A stretch of DNA of 60,569 nt from positions 2,018,993-2,079,561 of the forward strand of contig FN649746.1 in assembly GCA_000310025.1 (NCBI GenBank). Direction: 5' to 3'. The DNA is from Ectocarpus siliculosus. Its lineage: Eukaryota > Sar > Phaeophyceae > Ectocarpales > Ectocarpaceae. Position 1 is the stretch's first letter, and every line of letters starts with the position of its first letter. The notes beneath the pieces are model-generated. The model did no database searches, had not been told where the DNA came from, and saw only the letters and a list, made by a program, of their open reading frames with translations. Of this stretch, positions 36,905 through 47,476 are shown in pieces. Both the position numbers and the translations under genes were made by a program.

Positions 36905-38360
36905 TCCTGTCTCTAGTTACCCATGGCACTTATCGAGACCCTATTTCACACACTCCGCTGTCAGCCTTTGTAGGATATCAGCGAATAATCCATGCGTATA
37001 AACAAGAAAACAATGTGGTGGTAGGTTTCAAAATGCGGCGAAGTTTGGACCTAAAACCAAGCAATATTGCCAGGGCGAGGTTCGTCGTGTCCCCGCCCTT
37101 ATGGGTGGAGTGAATATATCATTGGCAGCATTAGGGAGCTATTGATTTACAACATGTGTGTATGGAACCGAAAATGAAGTATGTGTGCATAGAGGGGATT
37201 TGGTTTTCGAGCTCGACGCCTGGTGGAACACATCTATCTATCTGCACAAGAAAAAAGTGCGAAGAAAGGAAAGTGGTTTCGAAAAATTCATGAGTGAATT
37301 ATGAATGATCTACAGTAGACGGATTGGGACCCTGAGAACCGAGAAATGATTCATTCTCTTTGTGCGATATGAAAAATAGGTGAAATCCTTCCACAATTTT
37401 TAGACGTCTACAAAACAAACGTACTTTGCATTATTGTTTACTACCTATGTACAGGTTTGCGTGTCAATGGAGAAGGTGCCATAGATGTAGCCACAAATTC
37501 GAAAACTGATTCTCAATGCATGGCGATATTTTTCAATGAATTGGCGTGGAGGGGATCCAGAGGAGGAGTGGAGTGAACTCATAGAAGATGTGGAAATGAC
37601 CAGGAAGTGACCAGACAGACTTGTCTGTTTAGCTCTCCGTCCCCTCCTCCGACATGACCAAGAATGAAAGGTGGCTAGTGTTGTGAACGCTTCAAACCGA
37701 AAGAGGGACGGGTATGTTCGCAGGGAATGTGACAGACGGCACGTTTCATTGGAGGTAGGAACGAGCGTGACTGGCCGCCATATATATATGCAGTAACCCC
37801 AGGTAACCCCATCCCACAGAGAAGCGGATGACACCTGGCGGTCCAGCTGAATTTTCCTCTCGAAACGCGCATACTTATCCCAGCACCCTTGAAGTCCTTC
37901 TCATATAGTTAATTACAACCCAATCCGAGCAACAACATCGAACACGACATCGAAAACGGGTCACCACGTGTACAGCGTTCATACAGTCGAAATGTAACCA
38001 ATCTACGGAGGAAAGACAGCAGATGCTATTCCTCCATCATAAAATTTCGCCAGCAAGGTATCCTTTCTGCAATCTTGACACGTTCATTCACAGTGAAGTG
38101 CCCTGGGTGCTGGGCAAAGCACGTCTCCTCCCGGTCGGTGGGATCCGTAGGCTTGTGAGTGAAGCGTCACCCGTTCCCCGAAGAAATGTGTATTTGATCA
38201 TAGTAGTAGCCGGTCAATGAAGTGAGTGCTCCACCCAAACGTCCGCCTTGTGACCGATGTCGGCCCCTCCCTGCTGATCTACGTTTCATCCCCCACTAAA
38301 CAAAGCGCATGACGTTACGAAAAACACCTACTTCCATAGCGCCTAGCCAGAGAAAAGTCT

Positions 38361-40276
38361 CTATGGCCCCCCGTTCAGGGGTCCAGCCTGTGCCACTGCC
38401 GACGTAGCCGGTGCGATCGCCACCAGTCGAACCGAGCTGAGCCAAAGATGGCACCGAAAGCATTGAAGTGAAATTGGTGCCAGTGCCATTGTAAATCTGG
38501 TGGAAGGAAGACACCCCTTTCCACGGACGATGTGGGTTTGCCTACAGTGCAGGCCGGATTTTGTTTTACGGCTGGTTTCGGCTCCTCCGCCGTCGGCGCT
38601 GGAGGTTTCATTGCCCACCACCCGAATCCGTTTCTGGCCGGCACCGGTGAGATCCTCAACGACCATCTTTTCGTCCACTATCATCGCCGGAACCCTTGGC
38701 ATGGTCATCCTAGACACTCTTCTAATACCACGGGCGTGAGTCTTGGAAGCTCTGGTAGTGTTGGGAACCATGTTCATCGCCATCGCTTGTCGCGTGGCCA
38801 GCACGACCAACCAGCCCCGACGACGCCAAGTGCGATCCTTCCTCGCTTTCGACAGAGCCAGGCGGATGCGGGTCGCCAACGCTTCGTTCTTTAGCCGGCC
38901 GGTTTCATTCACAGCTCCAGGGAGAATGGGCGGGCTCTGACGTCCCGTATGGCGGGGAGGGTCGCCAAGGCCAGTCACGGAGCCAGCGTCCGCGCCCTGG
39001 TTATCCAAATAGTCGGGGTCGGCTCCCGCTAACAGCAAGCACTCGACGATGTCAGCGGTATTGAGCCGGCAAGCCCAGTACAGGGGGGTCGAGCCCGCGG
39101 AGGACCTAGAGTTAACGTCGGCTCCCGCGTTTAGCAAGACGCGTAGCATGGGAGTGAGGGAGAGCTTGGACGCCCATGCAAGCGGCGTGATGTCAAGGTA
39201 TAATTCGCGAGCTTTGAGAGAGGACCCCGCAGCGTCTAGTAGCAACCTTGTGACACTAATCCTGTTGTAGACGACCGCCAGATGTAGCGGCGTATAACTG
39301 TCATTCGTGCGTGCGTGCGTATCGGCTCTGGCACAGAGCAGTCGGCAGCCTCAGCCTCGCATCCCTTGACGGCAACCATATGCATCGGGGTAACGGCGTA
39401 ACGGCAAGGTTGTCGGCGACGTTTGGGTTGGCGCCAGTAGTGAGTAGGATCTGAAGAATCTGGGAATGCCCGAAGTTCACCGCCCGGTGCAACGGAGAGC
39501 GTCTCCTGTGGCTGTCCTGCCAATCCAGGAACGCCCCGCCTTTGACCAGACCGTACACGGTAGCCACGTTCTGGCTGACCATGTTGACGTAATCGTAGAC
39601 CAGCTTGCCTCCTCTGTCACCGCCTAGGAGCCGACGGGTAGCTTCCCGTGAGGACTCGTGCCCCACTCTGGCGGATATCTCGGCTGCGGTTACACCGGTC
39701 TCGTCATGCTGACCCTTGCAGAAGCCAGCGCTCAGCAGGGCTGTGATGACTCCAACGTGACCAGGCACAGTGAAGGGCGGTACTCCTCAACTCAGCGTGG
39801 CAACGCCCTTCGCAGTTGTAACGGTTGGGCGCACCAGCCCCGGCATACAGCAGACAGCGAACGACGCGCTCGTGCCCCCCCAAGGCCGCGAGCATGAGTG
39901 GCGCGGCCTTGAAGTGGTCGCGAGAGTCGACCAAGGCTCCGGCATCCATGAGCACTAAGACAATGTCGACGTGTCCTTGCGGCAGCCCAGTGAAGAGGAG
40001 CTTTGCCGAAGCGACCTTCCGCGTTACAGGCGATACGCCCTTCCGCAAGCAAAGCTTGGGCGGCGAACGTGAGGCCCTGGGAGCGCTTCGGAGTGAAATA
40101 TCTCGCCAGCTTCTCCGATTGGAGTGCTGTTCATCGACTTATCCGTCACGGTAGAGTAACCCTCAATCTCTGATCTTGGGAATATCTGCGCAACTAGCCG
40201 CTGATGGCGAATTACCAATTGGCGCCGATCATAAGTGTCGAAGCCAGGAGGAGTTACTTCTGATGTTCTCGCCATG
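38361..40276 (-). pseudogene. Ankyrin-repeat protein pseudogene, multiple frameshifts
   Basis: Ankyrin repeats can be followed on the minus strand only by changing frame. A start at 40276 (MARTSEVTPPGFDTYDRRQL) shifts near 40120 to ALLAEGRIAC and GKAPLHWAA. It shifts near 39985 to QGHVDIVLVLMDAGALVDSR, near 39770 to GHVGVITALLSAG and SPLHRAVNFGHSQILQILLT, near 39397 to TPMHMVAVKG, and near 39345 to YTPLHLAVVYNRISVTRLLL. From there the frame is intact to the stop at 38361, through ADVNSRSSAGSTPLYWACRL, a basic RTWRRRGWLVVLATRQA stretch and a low-complexity tail. The 39397 break is an exact 8-bp tandem duplication (GTAACGGC twice, 39390-39405). Repeats abut with no room for introns, so these are indels rather than splicing. 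Draft-sequence errors are an alternative. Ankyrin repeats mediate protein binding; no specific role is inferred. Confidence 0.65.
39390..39405. repeat. 8-bp exact tandem duplication that breaks the ankyrin frame
   Basis: Two adjacent copies of GTAACGGC. Removing one copy restores the ankyrin reading frame locally, so this looks like replication slippage. Confidence 0.8.
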
Positions 40277-42544
40277 CTCGTGTCTTGCTGATGGTGCGGA
40301 AATGTTGCGGAGATGAGGATCTCGCAGGAAGCACGGAGTGAGGCCCTGCGCGAAGGAGGCAGACGAAAGAGCAAAATCATACCAATGGGCGGCCGCGGGA
40401 AGGTTAGGGTTTATGAAGATCAGGGGTGGGTGCAATCAGCATGGCACGATGATCCTTACACCTCTACCGCACTACCCGACCGGTACAACCGGGAGCTCTT
40501 CCATTGTTTCAGCCAATTCTTTACGTGTAGACTGACTGTTTTGTCTGTACAAACAGCATATCTTCACCGGGTGCTTCATTCGCTCGCCTATCTACTACAA
40601 GAAGGCAAAACAGAAACCCGGCGGAGGAGACAACAGCGGGAACATGAAAACTTTTGCAATCCTTCTCCTTGAACGCTTCAGTAAGGGGTGTGGTCGACAA
40701 CAACACCGCACGATTAGCATCAGCATTTGTATCTCCATCCAACGAGATTGTCGTCGTCAACAAAAATCACCCCGGCGGGATTGAACGAGCTCCCAATAAA
40801 CATTGCCGCTTACGCCACCTGATCTCCTACAGCAACATCGTGGGGACCACCCACTTTCTGTCCTTTGGCGATCGCGCGATCCTCTCCACAACGTCTCTGA
40901 CTTGCCTCCTCCAATGGTTTGTGCGGTGAGACGCGTAGACGTTCCGTTATCGGGAGGTGGGAACGAATATCGCAGCCGGATATGTGGAGGTCGCTCAGTC
41001 CCTTGCTTTGAGATCAATGAGATTGGCCTGGTTCGTAGAAGGCGATCCAGTATTGTACCTTCTATTTGTTCCCCTGCCAGCGAACCAGCAGCGGGGTAGT
41101 TGGTGGTGTAGTATATCCGCCAACACAAGGAGGTAGGGGATGTGTGAAGGATAATCACCCTTGTTTTGTCCCTCTCCACAAAATACATTTACCGGCTCTC
41201 TTTGGTTCAGACTCTTGCCACCCCGGCATTGGTTGGCGACCATCACGGTCACGGCACGTCTCCTGGCACTGTCGAAACGCATCCACCTAGCCCTTTCCTA
41301 GAGTTTTCGGTCAATCGTTCACTGTAGGTGGTGATTGATCCCCCTGTGAAGTTGTAGGTTTTTGTGCATCTGCTTGGGGCCGCGACCTCCGGGGTCAAAC
41401 CCACGGAAGTGCCCGAGTGTTGGATGCGGAGGAATTATCAAAACACCCGGTAAATATGGTGCGTTGAATTTTATGTAACAGGTGGCGACCACATTGTGAC
41501 GGCATCCTTGCGAACCATGTGCTTCCCCTCCGCCTGTCCAATGATACCGAGGGTGGTAGTGGTGGCGTGGAGAAAGCGCTCTCAGGGTAAGATAACAGCG
41601 TTCTTCGACGAAGGAAGCATCCGTTCTCCACGAAACAAGTATCCGTGGCGAGGTTGTCACAAGATAGATAGAGATAGGGTTGTAGGGCAACAACCTAGGT
41701 TCCAGGGAAACTGGTGTTTGCTAGCCCTCCAAGAGGGTTAACTTTCCCCACCTCAAGTTCTCAAGACATGCATGCAACTATCTCAAGATGTGTTGAGTTA
41801 GAGGGTTGCTTTCAATAATTTGTGACGGCGACCCTGGCCCGACGTTTATATACCTTCTCTCGTCCCACAGGGGTCCTGCAGCCGAACCATCAATCACGAC
41901 GAACACAAAACAACAACAACGACAAGAAGAGGCGTAAACGAAAGTCTTTGTGAAAAACAAAACGCTCAACTTCTCCCGCCGGCGCCACCCCGCTCTCCCC
42001 CGCGGTGAAAACTACAAAAAACAAAACATGAATACGCTCGTATTTTACAACCAATGGGATAACTCAGATGAGCAAAAGTATAATAAGAGCAAGAGCAGCA
42101 AGTGAACAATCGGCACATTTCAGTACGTTTGGAAAATGAACGCGTACACCTACCACAGCTTGCTGACCAGAACAAAACCCGATGGCCGGTTGTATGCATA
42201 CGAAGTATATTAACCACAAACCAAAATATTCTCACGGGGTTGGAATTCGTGTTTTCAGCAATAAACAGTACACGCTCAGCATGCCGAACATCAAAGGTGC
42301 GCCATACAGCGCTCCGACAAATAAACATGAACGTTTCGCGGCAAAGCGTGCAAGTACAAGAACGGCGGACCCCAGAGTGTTGGTCATGCGCCATATGCAT
42401 GCTACAATATCGACAATCTAAGCTCTGCATCTGATCCGTTCAAGGACAGCAAAGCACGGCAAACATTTGTTGTGCAAAAATACCCCCGAGAGGTAGGACT
42501 TGACGCTACACGACACACGCTATATCCTGAACACGTAAAGTCGC

Positions 42545-42590
<46 letters not shown>

Positions 42591-42693
42591 CTCTCTCTTT
42601 CCCACCTCCGTCAACTTATCCGTTCTTCACACAACAAACCGAACTTCTTCAAAATTACTCCACACCACCAATTGCGACGCCGTCTTCCACACA
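40277..42693. other. Intergenic region with no recognisable gene
   Basis: About 2.4 kb between the ankyrin pseudogene and the stop codon of the SAM gene. No family-matching frame, splice chain, RNA gene or transposon was found. It ends in a (CT)n microsatellite that probably lies in or near the 3' UTR of the SAM gene. Confidence 0.5.
42549..42598. repeat. (CT)n microsatellite
   Basis: About 24 CT units with one interruption, roughly 100 bp downstream of the SAM gene stop codon. It reads (AG)n on the coding strand. Confidence 0.95.
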
Positions 42694-45276
42694 TCAAGCG
42701 CGTCCGCTGCGGCGAGGGATCATGCTCCTTCCCGCCTTCGGTGACGGGCGGGGGATAAAGTTTCTCCTGCCTCCTCCAGCTGCCGCTTCCCCCTGCCTGG
42801 TCGACTCGTCCACAGACTCCGCCGGCCCGGCCCCGCCGTCCTCCTCCCCGGCGTCAAACTCCACCGCCGCCTGCACCACCGCCGCCGCCGCCGCCGCGCC
42901 GGCAGAAGCCCCCCTGCCGCCGCCGCCGGTTGACGAGCTCCGGCCTCCGAACCTCGAGGACGGCGCCGCCGCCGCCGCCGCCGCAGCCAAGCGCGACGAC
43001 GGTACGGATGCCACCCCGGGAACCGCCGCCTTCCGCGGGATCCCGGTCCGGGGCAGCCGGCTCGGGCCGCCGGTCGCCTCCTCGACGGCCATCGCGGCCG
43101 ACCTCACGGCCGCCGCGGCCGCGGCGGCCGCCTTGCCGCGCCTCGCGGCCAGGCCACTCCCGCCTATGGTGGCGCGGTGGTTGNNNNNNNNNNNNNNNNN
43201 NNNNNNNNNNNNNNNNNNNNNNNNNNNNNNNNNNNNNNNNNNNNNNNNNNNNNNNNNNNNNTCCCGCTTTCTTGGGGGGCGAAAACATCGCAGTCCTCGC
43301 CCCCCCCGGTTACGATTGCCGCGGGGAACGTACGGCGGCCTTTAGCGGCGGCTCCTGCTGCTGCTGCTGCGCCTGAGGCGGCGGCGGCGGCGGCGGCGGC
43401 GATGACGGCGACACTGCGGGCGGAACAACGGCTGCCGCAACGTGGTAAGGCGGCGGCGGCGGCATTGGAGTACCGGCCACCGGCGTTCGAACCGGGGTGG
43501 CGACGCCGTGGACCTCCACAAGGAGACGTTTTCGGGGGCCGACCGGCATCCCCATCTGTTCGCCCACAAGTTTCCAGCGGGACCGGGTGTGGTGGCGGAA
43601 GAGGTTAAACGAGTGACAAAAAAAAAATAATCTGGCACTTTTCCGGGACCGGCAGCGAGCGTTCGGCAACAACTTGGTGCTGTTAAGACAAACGAACTCG
43701 TCAAAGTCCGCCGAGACAGCAGGGCGGAGTTGAGGGGGGCCGAGCCAAAACAGACGCGACCCTCTTGAGCATTCATGCATTCGGCGTGCGCAGCGGTGTG
43801 CGGGAAGGCTTCTTCACGCACGCATGCGCTGATGCGCGGTAACCCATCGCTGAGAAAAGCTTATCCTTACAAGTTGAACCGTAAATATCGTTACAATACC
43901 GCTTGCTCTTCCCCCAGTGGCTCGAAAAACGGCAAGTTGAGTGCGCGTCGTACACCCCCCACTCGCCTCCGTCAAGTCTCCCTCGGTGAGGTGCTGCAGG
44001 TCGTCCAACCGGACCTCTCGACGTCGGAACTCCTTGAAGTATTTGCTGAGGGAGACCTTGCCCAGGACCCCCCGCAGGCTGTCGTACGCGGCGTCTGAGT
44101 CGCTTCCGGACCGCGGCGAATCGACCGGGGTGTCTGCCGGGGTGTCGTTCTGTCATTACAAATAACGCGCACAAAAAACACAAAAACAAAACATGGGTCA
44201 ACCGGATACGTAGCGCGGTCGATGCTAATAGTAAAGACACACACACACCCAGACATCCGAACAGTACTCTAGCTTCCACGATGACACGAGGTCCCAGAAG
44301 TCAGAAGAGCTTTCCGTTTTTTTAGTTGCACTGAGACTGACGTAGTTCCTGTGGTCAGCCGGTTAGCCGTAGATGCTAATTAGAAAGACACAAGCAACGC
44401 CAAGGACATGGGGCGCCAGGATCACAAGACGTGCGCCAGAGGGTGTCGGCAACAAAATTGCGCGACTCGAAACAAGCAAGCGTCAATCGAGCAAGAATGC
44501 AGCATCGATTGCTGCTCCGCGGCCCCTTACACAAGCCAAGCTTACCGGGGTCGAAATGGTAGAGTACCGCCCCTTCCTCCTGTACGGATCTGACCCCTGC
44601 TGGCCGAAGAAACCCGACCCACCACGCCCTCGAGATGTCTCGTGACCCGCCGCCGCCGCCGAAGACGACTCCCCGCCCTGGCCCCACCTCCCCCCGGCGC
44701 TGCTACTCGAAGCGACGCTCTCGGAGCTGCCCCTCCCTCCCCGGGGGGTAGCGTACGACTCCTCCTCGCTCTCCAGCACCGTGTCCGCCGGGAGGATGCT
44801 TCCCAGCCGGCCGCCACCGCCGCCCTCCCCGCGAGCGGCGGGCGAAACGTCGACGACGCCTTCGTCTTGGAACTCCCTGAGCGCTGCCGCAGATCCCCCC
44901 GGTGCATCGCCGCCCCGGCTCCTCCGGCTGGCTCGCCTCGCCTCGAGGGCTCGACGTCGGGCCGCTATGGTCTCCGCAGCGGCGGCCTCCGCGGCCGCTC
45001 TCGCCGCCGCCGGCGACGCCCCCAGAGCCACCGCTTCGGCCTCCTCCGCTGCTCCTAGTTCCGCCGCCTCCGTGGCCACCGCCGTCGCGCGGAGCGTTCC
45101 AACGGACGCTCCCCGCGACAGGCGGCGGGATATCGACTGCCTCCGGCTCTCGCGGTTCTCGGAGGTGGACACCTGGCGCTTGGCGGACATGAGCGAGGCC
45201 AGGTTGTTGTTAAGGTTTCCCAGAGCCTCCTGCGTGACCACCAAATTGGAGCTGGAGGACGGGCTGCCGAGGCTGT

Positions 45277-45307
<31 letters not shown>

Positions 45308-46303
45308 GTGGCCGGTCCGCGAGAGCCTAGGGGACCTTACCCCCCCGGGCCCGCTGCCGCTGCCGATGCCGCTCGTCCACGACCCGGGCCCGCGCAGCAA
45401 GTGCCGCCTCCCGGCCGTCGCGACAACGTTTGTCGCGACAACGTTTGCCGCCGCCCCGCCCTCTCCGTCGTCCATGGCACCGTCCGCGGGAGCCTTCTGC
45501 AGGGGCTCCTCCCCCGTCCGTGGCGTTGGCGCTTGTCGCGATTGTCGCCGCCGGGCGTTGAGCCTGGCCATCCGCTCTCGAACGGACTCGTCCGCGGAGG
45601 CACGCACGGCGAGCATCTCCTGGCGTTGCTGTTGTTGTTGTTCGTTCCACGAAGGCCTAGACTCAGCCGTTGTTCCAACGGTCCCGTCCTCTTCCCCGCG
45701 TCCAAAAGACGCCGGCAACGACTCCGGCAGCGACAACGGCGCCGCCTCCAGCGGCGGCGGCGGCGGCTGCAGCTGCCGCCGCCGCTCCTCCCTCCAGCTC
45801 ATCCTCCTCCGGTCGTCGCTGTCGCTGCCGACCTCGAACCCCAACGAGCCTCGCCCGCTTCCCGCGCCGTCATCGTCGCCGACGCTCCGCAGGCTGTCCG
45901 GCCGAAGCAGTACCGATGATGCCGACGACGAGGCACCCGAAGCCAGGGAGGAGGAGACCGCAGGAGGCGGCGGAGGCATCAGCTTGAGCGCGTCTTCCTC
46001 GTCCGGCCGGGCACCGTGAGGGGCACTCCCCCCCCCCGGCCCGACGATCCCCGGAGCCCCGTCCACGGACAGCCTGTGCTGGCTCCACCGGAGGGGATCT
46101 GCCGGGGGAGCCTTGAGAAGCATGTCGTCAAGGATGTCGTCCCACGCACTTCTTTCGCCTTCCGGAAGGGCCAGCCTGGTGTTGGGGGGACGGGCGACAG
46201 ACCGGAGGGCGATGTCCACGTTGGCTTTGGCGCTTAGAGGACTACACTTGTACACAGTAACTTGCACCAACCAGTGCGGGGGCTGAAAAGTATGAGTATC
46301 CAT
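42694..46303 (-). CDS. SAM-domain protein with long low-complexity N-terminal region; may be the 3' part of the TOG gene
   Basis: Exon 1 ends at 44546 (donor CCG|GTAAGC) and starts either at the ATG at 46303 or at an acceptor such as 46232. Exon 2 is 44149-43967, exon 3 is 43555-43334, and exon 4 starts in the gap at 43184-43261 and ends at the stop at 42694. The SAM domain is assembled across exons 2 and 3: LGKVSLSKYFKEFRRREVRL, then LQHLTEGDLTE joined to MGMPVGPRKRLLVEV, matching the SAM helix 1 pattern and the GIxxxGPRKRLL ending. SAM domains form homo- or hetero-oligomers. The intron between them starts with GC (GAG|GCGAGT). Exon 1 (about 560 residues) is disordered, rich in Ala, Ser, Gly, Gln and Arg, with one likely coiled segment near LGNLNNNLASLMSAKRQ. 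The C-terminus is Ala/Gly-rich and ends MIPRRSGRA. Specific function unknown. Confidence 0.72.
43184..43261. other. Assembly gap (78 N)
   Basis: Seventy-eight undetermined bases in a GCC/GGC-rich part of the SAM gene. The acceptor and first codons of its last exon are hidden here. Confidence 0.98.
44194..44229 (-). repeat. Dispersed ~35-bp repeat, copy in SAM-gene intron
   Basis: On the minus strand it reads TTAGCATCGACCGCGCTACG and continues to ATCCGGTTGACCC, the same family as the HOOK-intron elements. A second, shorter copy is at 44352-44380. Confidence 0.6.
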
Positions 46304-46859
46304 AGAAACAAAAACTATTTACTCAATATCATTACCAAAAACAGGTTTAATATTCTTTTGGACTACGGTAGCACAATCTGTGCACGCTGTCGCGTGGAAT
46401 CGTAACGGCGGTTTCAGCCGCTGCCATTCTTCGCGGTGGTTCAGCGTGAGACGTAATTAGGACGGAGCTCTACCCCTCGAAAACAAAATAAGCAATCGTC
46501 TCATTTTCTGCATTTTGGCGTTCCACCGAAACCACCCCCACAAGTTATGTCACCAGAGCGGAATCCAAAATATCTGGGTGACTTGCCACGGGGCGACCAA
46601 GACTTTCGCCATGATTCGGTTTCTCGAGAGCGTGTGTGGGCGTGTTTAGACGCTCATCCTTCACTCGGCCTTTTCCCAGTCAACAGCCCGATCGGCTTCT
46701 GGAACGAACGCAGGCCGACAGCCCTTCCAACAGCAGTCTCACAGCGACCGACTTCACCGCTGCCTCAACAAGTCGTCGTCGAAAACGTTCATCAAAAAGA
46801 GCGCACCGCTGCCCAACACATTCGTCGCCAAATACCTTCATCAGAGAGAGCGCACTCAC

Positions 46860-46964
46860 ATCTGAGTCCCCAAGAACTGCGTCTCCCTCTCAACAGACGT
46901 ACGGACACCACGTTTCTTCCCCGACCCCCGGTACCCCGGGGTAGACAACCGCCTGGGAGTCTCC

Positions 46965-47009
<45 letters not shown>

Positions 47010-47217
47010 CCGCGTTCCGACGACAGTCTCTCGGCCAGTCCAAGCCGCGTCTTCGCCCTCCCGACTTCGCCCGCCCCCCCCGGCGGCGCTGCTCGCGAGC
47101 CATCTTCCTCGGAAGGGGAGGCGGTGATTCGGAGATCTGGGAGATCAGCCGACAGGCCGTCAAGCAGGTCGTCGTCGTCGTTGTCGTTTACGCCGCCGCT
47201 CTTGACGGCCGTGCCGC

Positions 47218-47248
<31 letters not shown>

Positions 47249-47433
47249 TGTGTCCGCCGCCGCTCTGTCCTTGTAGTCGTCGTCGCTCGCGAGCCCTCCC
47301 CTTCCCCCCCAGTCCTCTTCATCGTCGTCTTCCGACCACAGCTCGTCGTCGACGGCCGACTCGGGTACACCCGACTTCGCCGCCTCCGCTGGCTCGTTGC
47401 CTCCTAGCGGTGCGATGCCTTCATCACCGGTGT

Positions 47434-47476
<43 letters not shown>

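Larger units (their letters stand above)
34267..38360. other. Intergenic region with no recognisable gene
   Basis: About 4.1 kb between the HOOK stop codon and the ankyrin pseudogene. Reading both strands I find no exon chain with matching splice phases, no tRNA or rRNA, and no recognisable transposon. Short open frames exist. The most protein-like is minus 36904-36680, whose C-terminal part (LPQIGIAADPAQPVWFKLTD) does not look like random translation, but I cannot assign it. The section at about 36.9-38.2 kb is more AT-rich than the genic regions. Confidence 0.5.

Noticed and set aside
37445-37834. 129-codon minus-strand frame in the intergenic region
   Set aside because: No recognisable motif, AT-rich context and no phase-matched neighbours; not distinguishable from chance.
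44781-46019. 412-codon plus-strand open frame
   Set aside because: It is the antisense shadow of the GC-rich SAM exon; its composition (Pro/Arg/Ala runs) mirrors the opposite strand and no domain or splice sites support it.
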